This document shows, piece after piece, positions 5,987 to 16,200 of a stretch of DNA of 34,960 nucleotides (its first letter is position 1; each line of letters begins with the position of its first letter). Origin of the DNA: Methanobacteriota archaeon (lineage in GTDB: Archaea; Thermoplasmatota; Poseidoniia; Poseidoniales; Poseidoniaceae); the NCBI GenBank assembly GCA_014240385.1, contig JAAZXA010000068.1:93090-128049 (forward strand). The letters run 5' to 3'. The notes under the pieces are model-generated. The model worked only from the letters and a program-made list of their open reading frames with translations. It was not told the DNA's origin and did no database searches. The position numbers and the translations under genes were made by a program.

Positions 5987-7198
5987 TCAGAACAGGTTTA
6001 CAGTTCCACGAAGACTTCTTGAGCGTGTTCCGAACAAGTTCTGGTGGTTGTTTGGTACTTGCTGGTTCATTACCTGTAGAGAGTTGTTGTTCCCGTTGTT
6101 CCATCCATTAGGAGCACCTTGTTGTTGAAGCATTGCATTTGCTGCTTGTTGAGAAGGCTGATTTGTGTAGCCTAGACTTCGAGCACCGCTGAACTTGTTG
6201 GTGATTCGACCAACTGCACCGCCCCAGTCTCCGCTCTGGATGTTACCCATAACACCGGATGTCAATGGAGCCTGTAATAGCATACGAGCACCAAGTAGAC
6301 CTGCGAATGCAGCCATACCTAGGTTCATGTCCTTCTGAGATAGCATCTTTGAGTTCTTCTTCACTAGTTGCATCAACATTCCGACACCGACAAGACCAGA
6401 ACCAAGAATTAGTGCTGCTTGCAAGTTTGCATCAGAAAGGATTGGTGCAGAGTTCATGTAAGATAGAACCATGCTTGCTCCTGGAACTACGCCAGATTCA
6501 ATCATGTGGCTTGCGAAGTTGAATACACCAAGACCGATTAGACCAAGAGCACCTGCTTTTGTTCCATACTTGATCATTCCCCATAGGCTCTTGCTCATCT
6601 TCGTCATGCCAGCCTTTGTAGGTCGGCGGCTAGATGAACGGCGCTTGGATGAACGACGCTTGGTTACTGTACCATTGCGGCGACGAGTGCGCCATCCCTT
6701 GCGGGCTGCTGCTGCTCTCTTTGCCTTGGTTGGACGGCCTGTGCGCTTGGATGTTCGACGCTTGGATGTTCGACGCTTTGCTGCTCCACGCTTTGCGGAA
6801 CCTCTGCGCTTGCTAGAGTTACGCTTACGAGTTGCTGCTGCTTTCTTTGCTGAACGAGAACGCTTTGCTGCATTACGCTTACGAGTAGCTGCTGCTTTAC
6901 GGGCAGCAGTACGACGCTTGGCACTGGTGGAGGTTTTTCTGGAGCCTTTGCGTGATGCACGACGCTTGGTAGTAGTTTTCTTACCGGCGTTACGGCGACG
7001 AGTGCGCCAAGCTTTCTTCGCAGCGGCGGATCGCTTTGCTTTCGTACTTCTTCGTGCAGGAGATTTTCTCGCTGCTGACTTTCTTCGTGTAGACTTTCGT
7101 TGTGTTTTGCTTCTTGCCATTCTAGGTTTCCCCCTGGCGGTAGAACGACTCTTTTTCCCTTTTGGGGGATTCACGAGGACCAGTTCTCCGAGTGCCAT
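5987..7198 (-). CDS. Membrane protein with long protamine-like basic domain (403 aa)
   Basis: The protein starts MALGELVLVNPPKGKK, then has about 190 residues of Arg, Lys, Ser, Thr and Ala repeats (for example AWRTRRRNAG and GWRTRRRNGT, AATRKRNAAK and AATRKRNSSK, RRTSKRRTSK). This resembles histone H1 tails or protamines and should bind DNA strongly. Three hydrophobic segments follow (about residues 214-231, 261-278 and 292-311), then a Gln/Asn-rich tail. I place the start at 7198 because a TATA-like TTAATATCAA lies ~28 nt upstream, right for a leaderless transcript; the frame also extends to 7255. Likely role (inference): tethering or condensing the genome at a virion or host membrane. The NPP near the N-terminus matches the motif in the giant proteins. 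Confidence 0.75.
   Translation of the reverse strand: MALGELVLVNPPKGKKSRSTARGKPRMARSKTQRKSTRRKSAARKSPARRSTKAKRSAAAKKAWRTRRRNAGKKTTTKRRASRKGSRKTSTSAKRRTAARKAAATRKRNAAKRSRSAKKAAATRKRNSSKRRGSAKRGAAKRRTSKRRTSKRTGRPTKAKRAAAARKGWRTRRRNGTVTKRRSSKRRSSSRRPTKAGMTKMSKSLWGMIKYGTKAGALGLIGLGVFNFASHMIESGVVPGASMVLSYMNSAPILSDANLQAALILGSGLVGVGMLMQLVKKNSKMLSQKDMNLGMAAFAGLLGARMLLQAPLTSGVMGNIQSGDWGGAVGRITNKFSGARSLGYTNQPSQQAANAMLQQQGAPNGWNNGNNNSLQVMNQQVPNNHQNLFGTRSRSLRGTVNLF
6600..7130. repeat. Degenerate repeats encoding Arg/Lys/Ser/Ala tracts
   Basis: Many short units recur, such as GATGTTCGACGCTTG, GATGAACGACGCTTGG and GCTGCTGCTTTC on the plus strand. They code for the protamine-like part of the gene at 5987-7198 and probably grew by local duplication. 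Confidence 0.7.
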
Positions 7199-7337
7199 TG
7201 AATAGGGCTGATTAGTGTCCTTGATATTAAGGGTGCGAAACAAGTGTGCTACCATGTGCCTTCACGGTGGTTTCAAAAACATTCATCGTGGTCGCAGGTT
7301 TCATTTGACTGAACCTATTGAGGGCTTTTGATGCGCA
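7199..7337. promoter_or_regulatory. Divergent control region
   Basis: This 139-bp gap separates the minus-strand membrane-protein operon from the plus-strand RHH/ATPase operon. A TATA-like TTAATATCAA (minus strand, 7221-7230) is placed for leaderless transcription at 7198. On the plus side GAGGG lies about 13 nt before the ATG at 7338. GGTTTCA occurs twice (near 7270 and 7296) and may be a binding repeat for the RHH protein. No convincing long palindrome was seen. Confidence 0.45.
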
Positions 7338-7712
7338 ATGCCAATCTCCACCAAGCCAACTGATTCTTCTGAACCCAAAATTGTTTCGGAAGAAGAGTAT
7401 AGGAAGAAAATGGAAGCAGAAATTCGGGCTGAAATGGCGGCTGAAACGGCCGCTACAGTAGAAAAGGCTGCTCCAAAGAAAGAAAAGAAAGTCAAGAAGA
7501 TTACTTCTAGTGGAACTGGACGACACCAGTTCAGTCTGCGTTTGCAGCCAGAAATGTTTCAACGGCTATCGCAATCGGCAGAGGCGGAGTCAAGGAGTAT
7601 CACTAATCTCATCATTACCTATCTAGATTTAGTTCAACACATTCCCACTTGGGAGCTTAGGCAGATCATTGAGGAAGCAAATGGGACGAGAAGTAGGCGA
7701 AAAAGGCGGTGA
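7338..7712 (+). CDS. Ribbon-helix-helix protein with coiled charged N-terminal extension (124 aa)
   Basis: The first ~55 residues are charged and likely helical (EEEYRKKMEAEIRAEMAAE, then a Lys-rich stretch). The C-terminal part fits an Arc-like RHH fold: strand HQFSLRLQ, helix PEMFQRLSQSAEAE, SRS turn, helix ITNLIITYLDLVQ, then a basic tail. The frame is closed by a stop just upstream of ATG 7338, which decides the start. It overlaps the ATPase gene by 32 bp. An RHH protein next to a packaging-type ATPase could be a DNA-recognition partner in packaging as well as a repressor; that is inference. Confidence 0.7.
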   Translation: MPISTKPTDSSEPKIVSEEEYRKKMEAEIRAEMAAETAATVEKAAPKKEKKVKKITSSGTGRHQFSLRLQPEMFQRLSQSAEAESRSITNLIITYLDLVQHIPTWELRQIIEEANGTRSRRKRR

Positions 7713-8466
7713 GGGCTTGGTTTTTGGTACCGACTCGCCTAGTCCCCTTCGTACATCGATGAAACAGATTTACAAAGCAATTGGAAACGGTCATACGATT
7801 ATTACAGGCCTTACCCAATATGGAAAGACAACATTAGCGATTGTTTTGATGCTCACGCGTTCCATCTTTGATGGGAGAACCAATCCTGTTTTCATTTTCT
7901 TGGACACAAAACATGACGATTCTCTTCTACCCCATGGATTTGTTGTGAGCGATTTGATGGATTTGAGATATCACATCGATAACAAGGATGCTAGGATTAT
8001 CTACCGACCTCCTGGAACCAATGAACGGAAGAAACACTTGACCGATATTGTTAACCTTCTGTTTGAATACAAGGAAAGATCAACCCACAAAAACACACCA
8101 TTCCTCCTATTCGTTGATGAATTACAACTCTATGCGGGTAAGATGTCTCACCATGAAGGGCTTGAGCGGTTAGCGACTACTGGGGCTGGTAAGGGCATCT
8201 TGGGAGTGTTCCTTGCCCAAAGATTGCAGGATATTCACGAGCAAACTTTGAGCCAGTGCAACAACACTATAGTATTCTACATGCGCGAGAGGCCTGAATA
8301 TCTCAAATCTAGAAACCTTACTGCTTTGATCCAGTGGATGGATTGGTTGAAGGAGAATAAGTGGCACTTTGCATATCAGACAAGCGAGAATAATGATTGG
8401 GAGCTTCATGGCCCTGTTCCCTTACCCGCCTCTAATTCCCTAACCGAGAGTGATTTCTTACCGTGA
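7681..8466 (+). CDS. HerA/FtsK-superfamily packaging-type ATPase
   Basis: From the ATG at 7681 (after GAGGAAGCAA) the protein has 261 residues. Walker A is GLTQYGKTT at residues 43-51, a second strand with Asp is FIFLDTKHDD at 71-80, Walker B is FLLFVDELQL at 141-150, and FLAQR at 177-181 fits the sensor Gln/arginine region of HerA/FtsK ATPases. It is compact, lacking added domains, as are the genome-packaging ATPases of tailless viruses with single or double jelly-roll capsids (for example STIV B204 or PRD1 P9). Such enzymes translocate DNA into preformed capsids at a vertex. The alternative is a plasmid-type HerA helicase or conjugation ATPase. Upstream RHH gene overlaps its start; the next gene overlaps its stop. 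Confidence 0.75.
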   Translation: MGREVGEKGGEGLVFGTDSPSPLRTSMKQIYKAIGNGHTIITGLTQYGKTTLAIVLMLTRSIFDGRTNPVFIFLDTKHDDSLLPHGFVVSDLMDLRYHIDNKDARIIYRPPGTNERKKHLTDIVNLLFEYKERSTHKNTPFLLFVDELQLYAGKMSHHEGLERLATTGAGKGILGVFLAQRLQDIHEQTLSQCNNTIVFYMRERPEYLKSRNLTALIQWMDWLKENKWHFAYQTSENNDWELHGPVPLPASNSLTESDFLP

Positions 8467-8732
8467 TTGATATGCCCCGAATGAATATACCTTCTGCCAC
8501 TGATTTTGAATTGAAAGAGCCTATGTGGTGGATGCGTCATCACAAAGGGAATGTTCTCTACCTTGCTCTTCGGATCAAAAAGTTGATTGAAGAACCTGAC
8601 AACGAAGATTATGAGAAATTCTTTCACAATCATTTCAAGGCTGTTCTTCCAGAGTTCCTCAAATCTGCTGGGTGGGAGGATCCCGATGAACCTATTCAGT
8701 CAAAACCCATTTCCGATGAAAACACTTCTTGA
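8463..8732 (+). CDS. Small unknown protein downstream of the ATPase (89 aa)
   Basis: The frame opens at a GTG (8463) overlapping the ATPase stop (GTGA); an ATG at 8472 (MPRMNIPS) is the alternative start. The product is soluble and mixed helical, with WWMRHHKGNVLYLALRIKKL and an acidic C-terminal tail. It converges with the thermosome gene, and the two reading frames overlap by 37 bp at their 3' ends. No family recognised; operon position suggests a link to the ATPase. Confidence 0.6.
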   Translation: MIDMPRMNIPSATDFELKEPMWWMRHHKGNVLYLALRIKKLIEEPDNEDYEKFFHNHFKAVLPEFLKSAGWEDPDEPIQSKPISDENTS

Positions 8733-10189
8733 AATGACTTGGATTTGATGATTGCGTCTGTTCTCAGTAGGGCTATCACATTCTCAACTGCAGCGTTCAT
8801 TGCTGATACAACCACCTCTAATGGTTCCATTACATTCATTTCTTCTACTTTGCTTTCAAGTGCATTCACGCCAGCCCCCATCTTCGTTGAAAGTGTTTGC
8901 ATCGTGTCCATGATATCCATGCCGGCGGATTCAGCGAGAGTTCGGGGGATCAACAGCAAGGCTTCGGCAAACATTGACTTGGCCGCTTCTGCCTTACTAT
9001 CAAGGGTTGGCTTTGTTCCAATGATTGTTTGAGCCATGATGTTTTGGATCGCTCCTGCACCTGCAACCATCTTTGGATGAGTAGCCACTAACCATGAAAC
9101 CCCCACAGCATCGTCTAGGGCTCTCATAATCTCTGATGCCGCTTGTTCAGTCTGGGCATACAGGATAATTGAGACTGAGCCCTTCTTGGGACCTTCTATG
9201 GTGGTGTATGCGTTTGGTTTGGCTTTCACGAACTTGACAGAACCAATGCCTAGGTCGTCATCACCAATGGTTGCCAAATCTGTAACGGTGTTCGAACCCG
9301 TTACTTCGGCTATTCGGTAAATATCTGACTTTCTGACTTGTTTGAATGCCGCTATCCCTTCCTTGCGGAAAAATTGTTGGGCTCGAGTATCTATGTTCTT
9401 CTGGCAGAATACTGCTGAAACATCGAGGTCTTTGATGTACGACAGTCTTTCATTCAAGTATTCTGTCTGTACCTTTGCGATTTCTGCTATCTTCGAAGGG
9501 TCGTTTAGAGATATGTTCGCTTGAGGGGGGGAGAGGTCCTCATTCAGTACGAGGATTTTCCCTTCCGCCTCAGTAGGCATACCTCCCATTGCGATTTCTT
9601 TCATTATCACAACTCCTTCCACTACTAGAGAGGAGTTGGTATCTCCTGGCATTGCCAATATTTTCACATCATCCGGTTTTGCTGACAATGCTGCCTTCGA
9701 ACACATTGCTACTAGTTTCTCTGCGTAGTCCCCAGCAATCTTGCCAGTAAGAGCGGTTGTGGCCGCTTCGACTGAAGCTTGTTGTGGATCTAGTTCTTTG
9801 GAATTGTCCCGTGCGCTTTCTGTTGCCTGTTTCAAACCTTCTCTGTAGCCCCTTGCAATATGGTTGGGATGTATTCCCTTCTCAATTAAGGTATCAGCAA
9901 GGCGGAGCAATTCCGCTAGAAGGATGACGCAGGTTGTTGTCCCATCAAATGCCCTATCTTCTTGGGCTTTGGCGACTTCAACAATCATCTTGGCTATTGG
10001 ATCCCGATAATCTTGCATTTTCAATATTGTTGCACCGTCATTGGTTAGCAAATGGTCGCCCATCTTGTCGACCATTAATTGGTCGAATCCTAGTGGCCCG
10101 AGAGTCGTCCTTACTCTTGATGAGACTTCTTGGGCTACATCTACAATATGGCGTTGGGCTTCCCTTCCCCTGATAACTTGGTCGTCCAT
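8696..10189 (-). CDS. Group II chaperonin (thermosome/CCT-like) subunit
   Basis: About 497 residues from ATG 10189, slightly short of the usual 520-550. Family landmarks are VIRGREAQRHIVDVA, VRTTLGPLGFDQLMVD, GDHLLTNDGATIL, DGTTTCVILLAELL and the C-terminal ATPase segment with MGAGVN. It folds host or viral proteins in an ATP-driven double ring with a built-in lid, so it needs no GroES. It is divergent: the usual GDGTTT nucleotide loop reads FDGTTT, and the GGGAxE segment reads GAGAIQ. The open frame extends to GTG 10237 inside the preceding gene, but homology begins near the chosen ATG. No ribosome binding site is obvious; an A/T-rich GAAAAAATAATC just upstream may be an internal promoter. 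A viral copy may fold capsid or giant proteins. Confidence 0.93.
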   Translation of the reverse strand: MDDQVIRGREAQRHIVDVAQEVSSRVRTTLGPLGFDQLMVDKMGDHLLTNDGATILKMQDYRDPIAKMIVEVAKAQEDRAFDGTTTCVILLAELLRLADTLIEKGIHPNHIARGYREGLKQATESARDNSKELDPQQASVEAATTALTGKIAGDYAEKLVAMCSKAALSAKPDDVKILAMPGDTNSSLVVEGVVIMKEIAMGGMPTEAEGKILVLNEDLSPPQANISLNDPSKIAEIAKVQTEYLNERLSYIKDLDVSAVFCQKNIDTRAQQFFRKEGIAAFKQVRKSDIYRIAEVTGSNTVTDLATIGDDDLGIGSVKFVKAKPNAYTTIEGPKKGSVSIILYAQTEQAASEIMRALDDAVGVSWLVATHPKMVAGAGAIQNIMAQTIIGTKPTLDSKAEAAKSMFAEALLLIPRTLAESAGMDIMDTMQTLSTKMGAGVNALESKVEEMNVMEPLEVVVSAMNAAVENVIALLRTDAIIKSKSFQEVFSSEMGFD

Positions 10190-10206
10190 GTTGTTGGTGT
10201 GGTGAA

Positions 10207-13200
10207 TCAGTCGTTTGAATCGTTCGCTTCGACCCACCGACTGATTATTTTTTCTTCCGCCATGTCGGTTAGTGAAAATAAGATTCCATCTATGATTTGA
10301 TGCAATGCAAGTGCCATTGCGTGTTTGCCATGCTTGGCGGTTGCATTTTCAATTGTAGAGTCCGATTCAATTAGGGATATTATGTCCTCAAGTGCTTGGT
10401 CGTCTAACCAAATCTTATGAATTCCGTTTCCACCACTTGGGATGAATGGTGAGAGAGAATTCAACATTCCGTCTTGAACATTGTGGGCATCTGAGATTTC
10501 TTTGTACAGGGTTAATGCCAAGAATATGTGAGCGTTTGATGTTCTGCCTGAGAAGCCTGTGAGGTAGTTTCTGGCTGCATTGATGAACTCCTTTGGTGCG
10601 TTGAAACTTCGGAGAATGTCGAGTTTGTCTCCCTGTTCTTGGAACCTCTTTCCGAGGGGGGTTGGGTCTTTGACTGGTATTGATGCCTTGATGGTGTTCT
10701 TTGATTTTCTTTTGGATTGGATTCGTGGGTCGTTGCGATCCACATATCTTACCCCCCACGGAATTAATTCATTGGCGAAGTTGAACCTCATTCTAGCTTC
10801 CTCGTAAAGTTCGGGCCGAATGTCTTCGAGATAGGGGGTGTTCAATGGGTATGTTTCCAAAGGGGGGTTTTTCTTTACCTTTGAATTGAGTATCATGACA
10901 GGGGACATCTCGAAGCATTTGTATTCTGCGTAGTATTCTGGTATTGCTTTACACAATGTTTTGTTGATGTGTCTAGTCTGTTCTACAATTTGGATGGGTT
11001 TGTTCCCATTCTTCTCTTGGAATTCATTCTCTGCAGCATTGAATACCGATACGATGTCCTTTTCGAATTCCTGTGAAACCTCCGCCATTTCTTCGGCCTT
11101 GAACTTCTCTTCCTTTGGGAAATGGAGCCAATCGATTCTATCTGCAATTACTGTGAAATGGTCTTGGATCCCTAGATTTGTGAACATACCGTGGTAAACG
11201 ATAAAATCTTCGGGAGAGGTTTGTGAAGGCTCCCATGCTGCAGGGTGGGTGTGGAAGAAAGCGTCTGCATTCGCCATCATCCTGCCGTCTACTCTTGCTT
11301 CGTTTAGATGAGGATGCCCCCTCTTGAAGTAGAGTCTCCCCTCTTTAGCATACCCACATGCTTCGCCGTAATTCTGGCATTTTGCTGATAATTGCAGTAA
11401 GAATTTTTGTGTTCCAACTGCCCCGTCTAGAGGTTCGCTTTTGAAAATCTTCTTGATTTGCTTTTCAGTCATTGGCTTGTGGTCTTTCAGGTATTCTTTC
11501 CCGTGCGCATTTAGGGGATTTGAGAGTAGTCTGTTGGCAATTCCTGTTCCCTTTAACACAACTACGCCAGATGCGAGTTTGTCTGCATAGAACTCTCTTG
11601 AACCTCGAATTGAATAGGGTATTCTCTTGGGGCTTGGCACCTCTTCATTTCTTCGCAGGAAAGGGAATAGTCTCTTGATTTTCCTTTGGGTGAGATTTCC
11701 TGTTGGTTTCAAGTGGAGTTCCCAATCGAAGTAGTATTCTTGGTTTCGTTTAATCATTCTTCGGTCTACTTTGGACTTGAGGACATGGTAATCTTCTGTT
11801 TTCATTCCCTTTGGCGGGATGCCGAGGGCGTGGGCGAACATCTTGGCAGTGGGTTTCACATTGGATGCTATGGGGTTCTGTCGTATGGGCGTTATCTCTA
11901 TCATGTCGTATAATGGGTGAACTTTCTTTGACCCTGTTGGAGTAATGGTTCCGATCTTCTTTCCTAGTTTCAATTCCCCGAATGTTTCAGGGCGGAGTCT
12001 AGGTTCGGACTTCTTCGTAGGGAATGTTGCGAGGGTGAGGATTGTTTCAACTGATGCCTCTTTGGTGTAGTAGTGCTCGCCTTTGGTCTCAACTGAAATT
12101 AGATATTGTGATTGTTTCGGTTTGGCCTTGAACCTTGACGGTTTCAGCATGTTGAATCTGATTCTGTACCCAGATTCCTTTGGTTCTGGATATTTTGTCT
12201 TCGGCCACGGCGCTATCCATTCCACCCATTCTTCTTTGAAATGCCGCTTGCCGTCAGGTTCGTCAATCATTTTTCGGCCGAAAGGGGGTTCTCCAGGCAT
12301 GGTCTTGTATCGAGTTACCTCAGTCGAACTCTGCCTCTCTAGGATTGCGATGTGGGGTCGGGGTTTTCCTGTGATTGTGATTTTGCCTTGGAAGTGTTGG
12401 CCTGTCACATCCACGCCATCCTCAGTCACCCATATTCCATCGTTGCCTGTGATCCGTTGAGGCACAGCGTACACATTGGGGTTCAGTTTCAATTTACTCA
12501 TGTCTAGGCCGAGAGCTTCTCCGAATTGAGTTGCCTTCTCCTTGGTATCGATGGTGCCGATGTTTTTTGCCTCTTCAACAATTTCTTGATGTGTTTTTCC
12601 GTCTGCCTTTGCAAACGCTTTGATTGTGTTGAAGTAATTTTTCTGGTCGCCTTGTTTTTCTTGTTTGCCTTTGTCTTGTTTGCCTTTGTCTTGTTTGCCT
12701 TTGTCTTGTTTTCCCTGCGATTTTATCTGGGGCAATAAATCCCCCATTATGAGGCGGGAAACGCTAGTTGTAAGGGATTTTGGCCTGTATATTGTTTTCT
12801 TTGTGGTTTTGGCGGCCGGTGAAGGGTTCGATTTGAATTGGGTTGCATTCAGGACTTTTTGGATTATCTCTTCCTGTTCCTTTTCCGTTAGGTGTTTGGC
12901 ACCATAGAGCAAAACCATTTGGCTGTTCTCTTGGAATCGGATTGATACTAGGTCGTTCACATATCGCCCTTCTTTGTCTTCCTTTGACTTCTTTCTAGGC
13001 ATTGCATCTCCGAGATACATGGAGAGGTGGCCTCCGCCTCCCGTTACCTTGTCCCTCCAGGACTTGACTTGGAAGCCATAATCTTCAAGTCGCTCCTTCA
13101 ATATGATGAATGGCAATACTTGAGGGAGGTCGAATCTTAGCACTAATGCGTGGACTATGCTGCCCTCTGGAGGGTTCTTCTTGGGCTTTCCACACAGGTA

Positions 13201-16200
13201 TTCTACGATGGCCTCGGCTATGGGGAGCAAATCTTGATCTTCTCGAACTTCGATTAAATCACTTTGCTTGACTCCGTTTGCTGCCCCTTTGTTCTGAATG
13301 TAGTTTTGATGGTTAGCTCCGTCAATCAATACCTGTATTCCAGAACTCGCTAGGTGGTTTGCAAGATTCATTGTGTTCTTACGAACCTCATCAGGGTAAT
13401 GCGATGAGGTGAACAGGACAACTTGGGCATCCCCCCATTCTGGATGATTTGTAGGGTATGAATGGATGTCTAGTAAAATGTCGGTGTGGGCTAATTTGTT
13501 GTTGATTTTTTGGTGGAATGCCGAGTCTGTGGCTTCGCTTCTGTTGAGATCCATGAAAGAACGATTAATTTCTCCAACTATCATTTGAGCGTTCTTTCCC
13601 TCGGCCTTCAACCTCCCAGAAAGGGCGTTTGCTAGTGGCATTGCGGCATAGTCCGTCAAATGTAAAGCGGGATTCGTAGGGGATTCTGCAGCATGTGGTA
13701 CAGTTAGCAATATGTTCGTCTTTGAGGATGGGTTCAGGGTAATCGTATCGCCACTTAATTCGCATTCCCAAGTCAATGTTTCTGGTTCATCTGAACTTCT
13801 AGTTTGTCTCTTATCTCTTTTGATGTAGGGCGAGCCCGTTCCGGGGAATGTTTCTGGTAGTGGTTTTCCTTTCAGATGGCAAATGTTTGTTCTTTCTACC
13901 CGAGTTACCTCAATTTGCGAGGGATTGGCTTTGCTAATTCTTACGAGGTTTTCAGAACAGATTCGTTTGTAATTGCTTTGATCTGCGGTTGCAGATGCAG
14001 AGGATGTGTAAAGTTGGGCTGCAAAGACACTGCCTTGGATTCGATAGATATGATTGACCTTTGTTTCTGCTCTTTCGAGCATAGGCATTTTCACAATGAC
14101 GCCTGGAGGGTTTGTCCCCCAACCTGAAAGATCTCCGTGGTATGGCCTTTCCTCAATTTGCTTTGTTTCTTTGTTGTATTGGTATTTGCCCTTCCATTCT
14201 CGGATCTTCTTGTTTCCGCCTAGAGGTACGAAATAATCCCATTTGTCGTTGGTTTTTGCCGATTTAGCACCAATGCTGAGGATAAATTTCTCTATTTCGG
14301 CTCTAGGGAAGTATATGATTGAATGTTTTGGCATATCTGGAATTGAATACCATTCATATCCTTGATCTATCAGAGATTGTCTGTAATCAATTTTCTCGTC
14401 TATCTCGTCTCGGAAGGGTTCCTTTCCATCCAACCTAGATTGGGGGTTGTGTAAGGTCTTGGTTTTGTTTGGTTCAATTCGCAGCGCAGGTCCATGATTG
14501 CCGCAGTCGCCACCAACCTCTATGCAATCGCTACACGATATGCCGTGATTTGTCTTGATTCCTTTACACATTCCACATGGCATCCCTTCATACCCTGCTT
14601 CTTCTCTATCTTTCCATGCACCTCTTTCTTCGAAGCTGACATTGAATCTCCTTCCTTCTGATTCTTGCAGTTCTATTGGTACTGGCGTTAGGATTTGTTT
14701 TCTGGTTATGGAACCACCATGGGGGGTTTTACGGGTGATAGGATTTGAAATAACTGATTGACAACCTGGACATCCAAAACCTTCTGGTAGAGTGAAGTCC
14801 GGTTTGAGGGTAAATTCATTTGGAGGATTGTCTTTCCATTTTCCTTGCCCTTCGGGAGGTACTTGTGTTAGGCGTAGGTCTTGAGGGGTTAATTCCTTGT
14901 CATCCCGCCAGCGTTTGAACGATGGTTGGAATAGTGCAGGTGCTCTTGTTGTGCCTACCTGTGTGTATTTACTGTTCTTGAAATCGTATACTGGTCTGTC
15001 TCCCCAATTCAAACCTCGGTATTGGGCTTCGGCAATCTTTGTTGGTTTGACTGGGAACATTACGCCCCTTCCTCTATCATCATGTGGTCCTAACGATGGA
15101 TCTGCATAGTGGTCTCCCCATTTCATCGTAGGGCTGATTTTTGCCTCTGTTTTTTGCAATTCTTCTAGTATGTCGTGTCTTTCCTGCACCTTCCATCCAG
15201 TTCCAACATTTCCTGAGTAGATGTAGTTCCCGTCCTTGTCCATGAAGGCGAGGGCTAAGCCTCCAATAGCTTCAGACATTGAACCGGCATGGCCTTCTCT
15301 CTTGATGTTGCCCTTTTCATCTGTGAACTGTGCTCTGCCGCCACGATAGTACCCTATTACGGCTAGATCCACAGTTGCGGCTCCTTTCACCTTGAATGTT
15401 CTCCCCGTGTCGGTAATTCGAATAACCAGCCCCTCAAAGAATGGCTCGTGTAGCCCTTTGTGCCATAATTTCTGCAAGGGTGATGAACCCGTACCTTGAA
15501 CCATAGGGATTGCTCGAACTGTTTTTCCACCGCCAACAAGTCCGGCTGCTATTGCAATTCTTTCTTCATAGGGGGTTTCTCGAAGGCTCTTTCCATTGAG
15601 TTCTAGAATGTCGAATACTGCTAACCGGATGCGGTTTTGTCTTTCCATTGTGGATTTGTCGCCTGTGGTCTTGATGATGGATGCGGTTGAATTACTCATC
15701 CCCAGTTCATCCTTCGCTCCGCCAGTCAAAGGTAACATGAGTCCTTCTGCATCTACAGCATATAATTCACCCATGAGTTTGGCTGATTTGATTTTCTTTG
15801 CTTTCAACATCTTGGTGATCTCATCCGTGATGTGGAAATTTGAACGCCAACGGTCATACCAGTTCCATACTACTGATTCCTTGCCATCAAAGTGGGCCAT
15901 GACTCCTTCGCCATCCACTTTGAGGGTGGCTGTGTAGGCCGTGTTTGCGGTTCCGAGATTGCTAACCCAGTATTCGTAGTCAGTTTCACCGCTCTTGAAT
16001 GTAGTTTTCTTCCATTTCTTCGCCTCTACTGGCAGGTCTGAGTATTTGCCTTTCCACAATTTGCCATGGTTCTTCGTGGGGCCTTCTTTCTGAATCCCTG
16101 TTTGCATGGTTGCTGGTGGATTCGGTTTAGGGCGCATGTAAGAGTGGTGATATTCGTACCAGCCTCCGCAACCGCACTTGATTGACGAACCTGTTGAAGT

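Noticed and set aside
6471-7205. Plus-strand open frame of 244 codons, Arg/Leu/Ala-rich
   Set aside because: It is the reverse of the repetitive basic-domain coding sequence at 5987-7198; its odd composition (RRLDERRL-type repeats) follows from the opposite-strand repeats, and it has no binding site or neighbour context.
7199-7337. Imperfect palindrome around GGTTTCATTTGACTGAACC
   Set aside because: Only four bases at each end pair, which is expected by chance in this region.
12661-12705. Possible CRISPR-like direct repeats
   Set aside because: The 15-bp units are contiguous without spacers and are in frame with a protein-coding GKQDK repeat.
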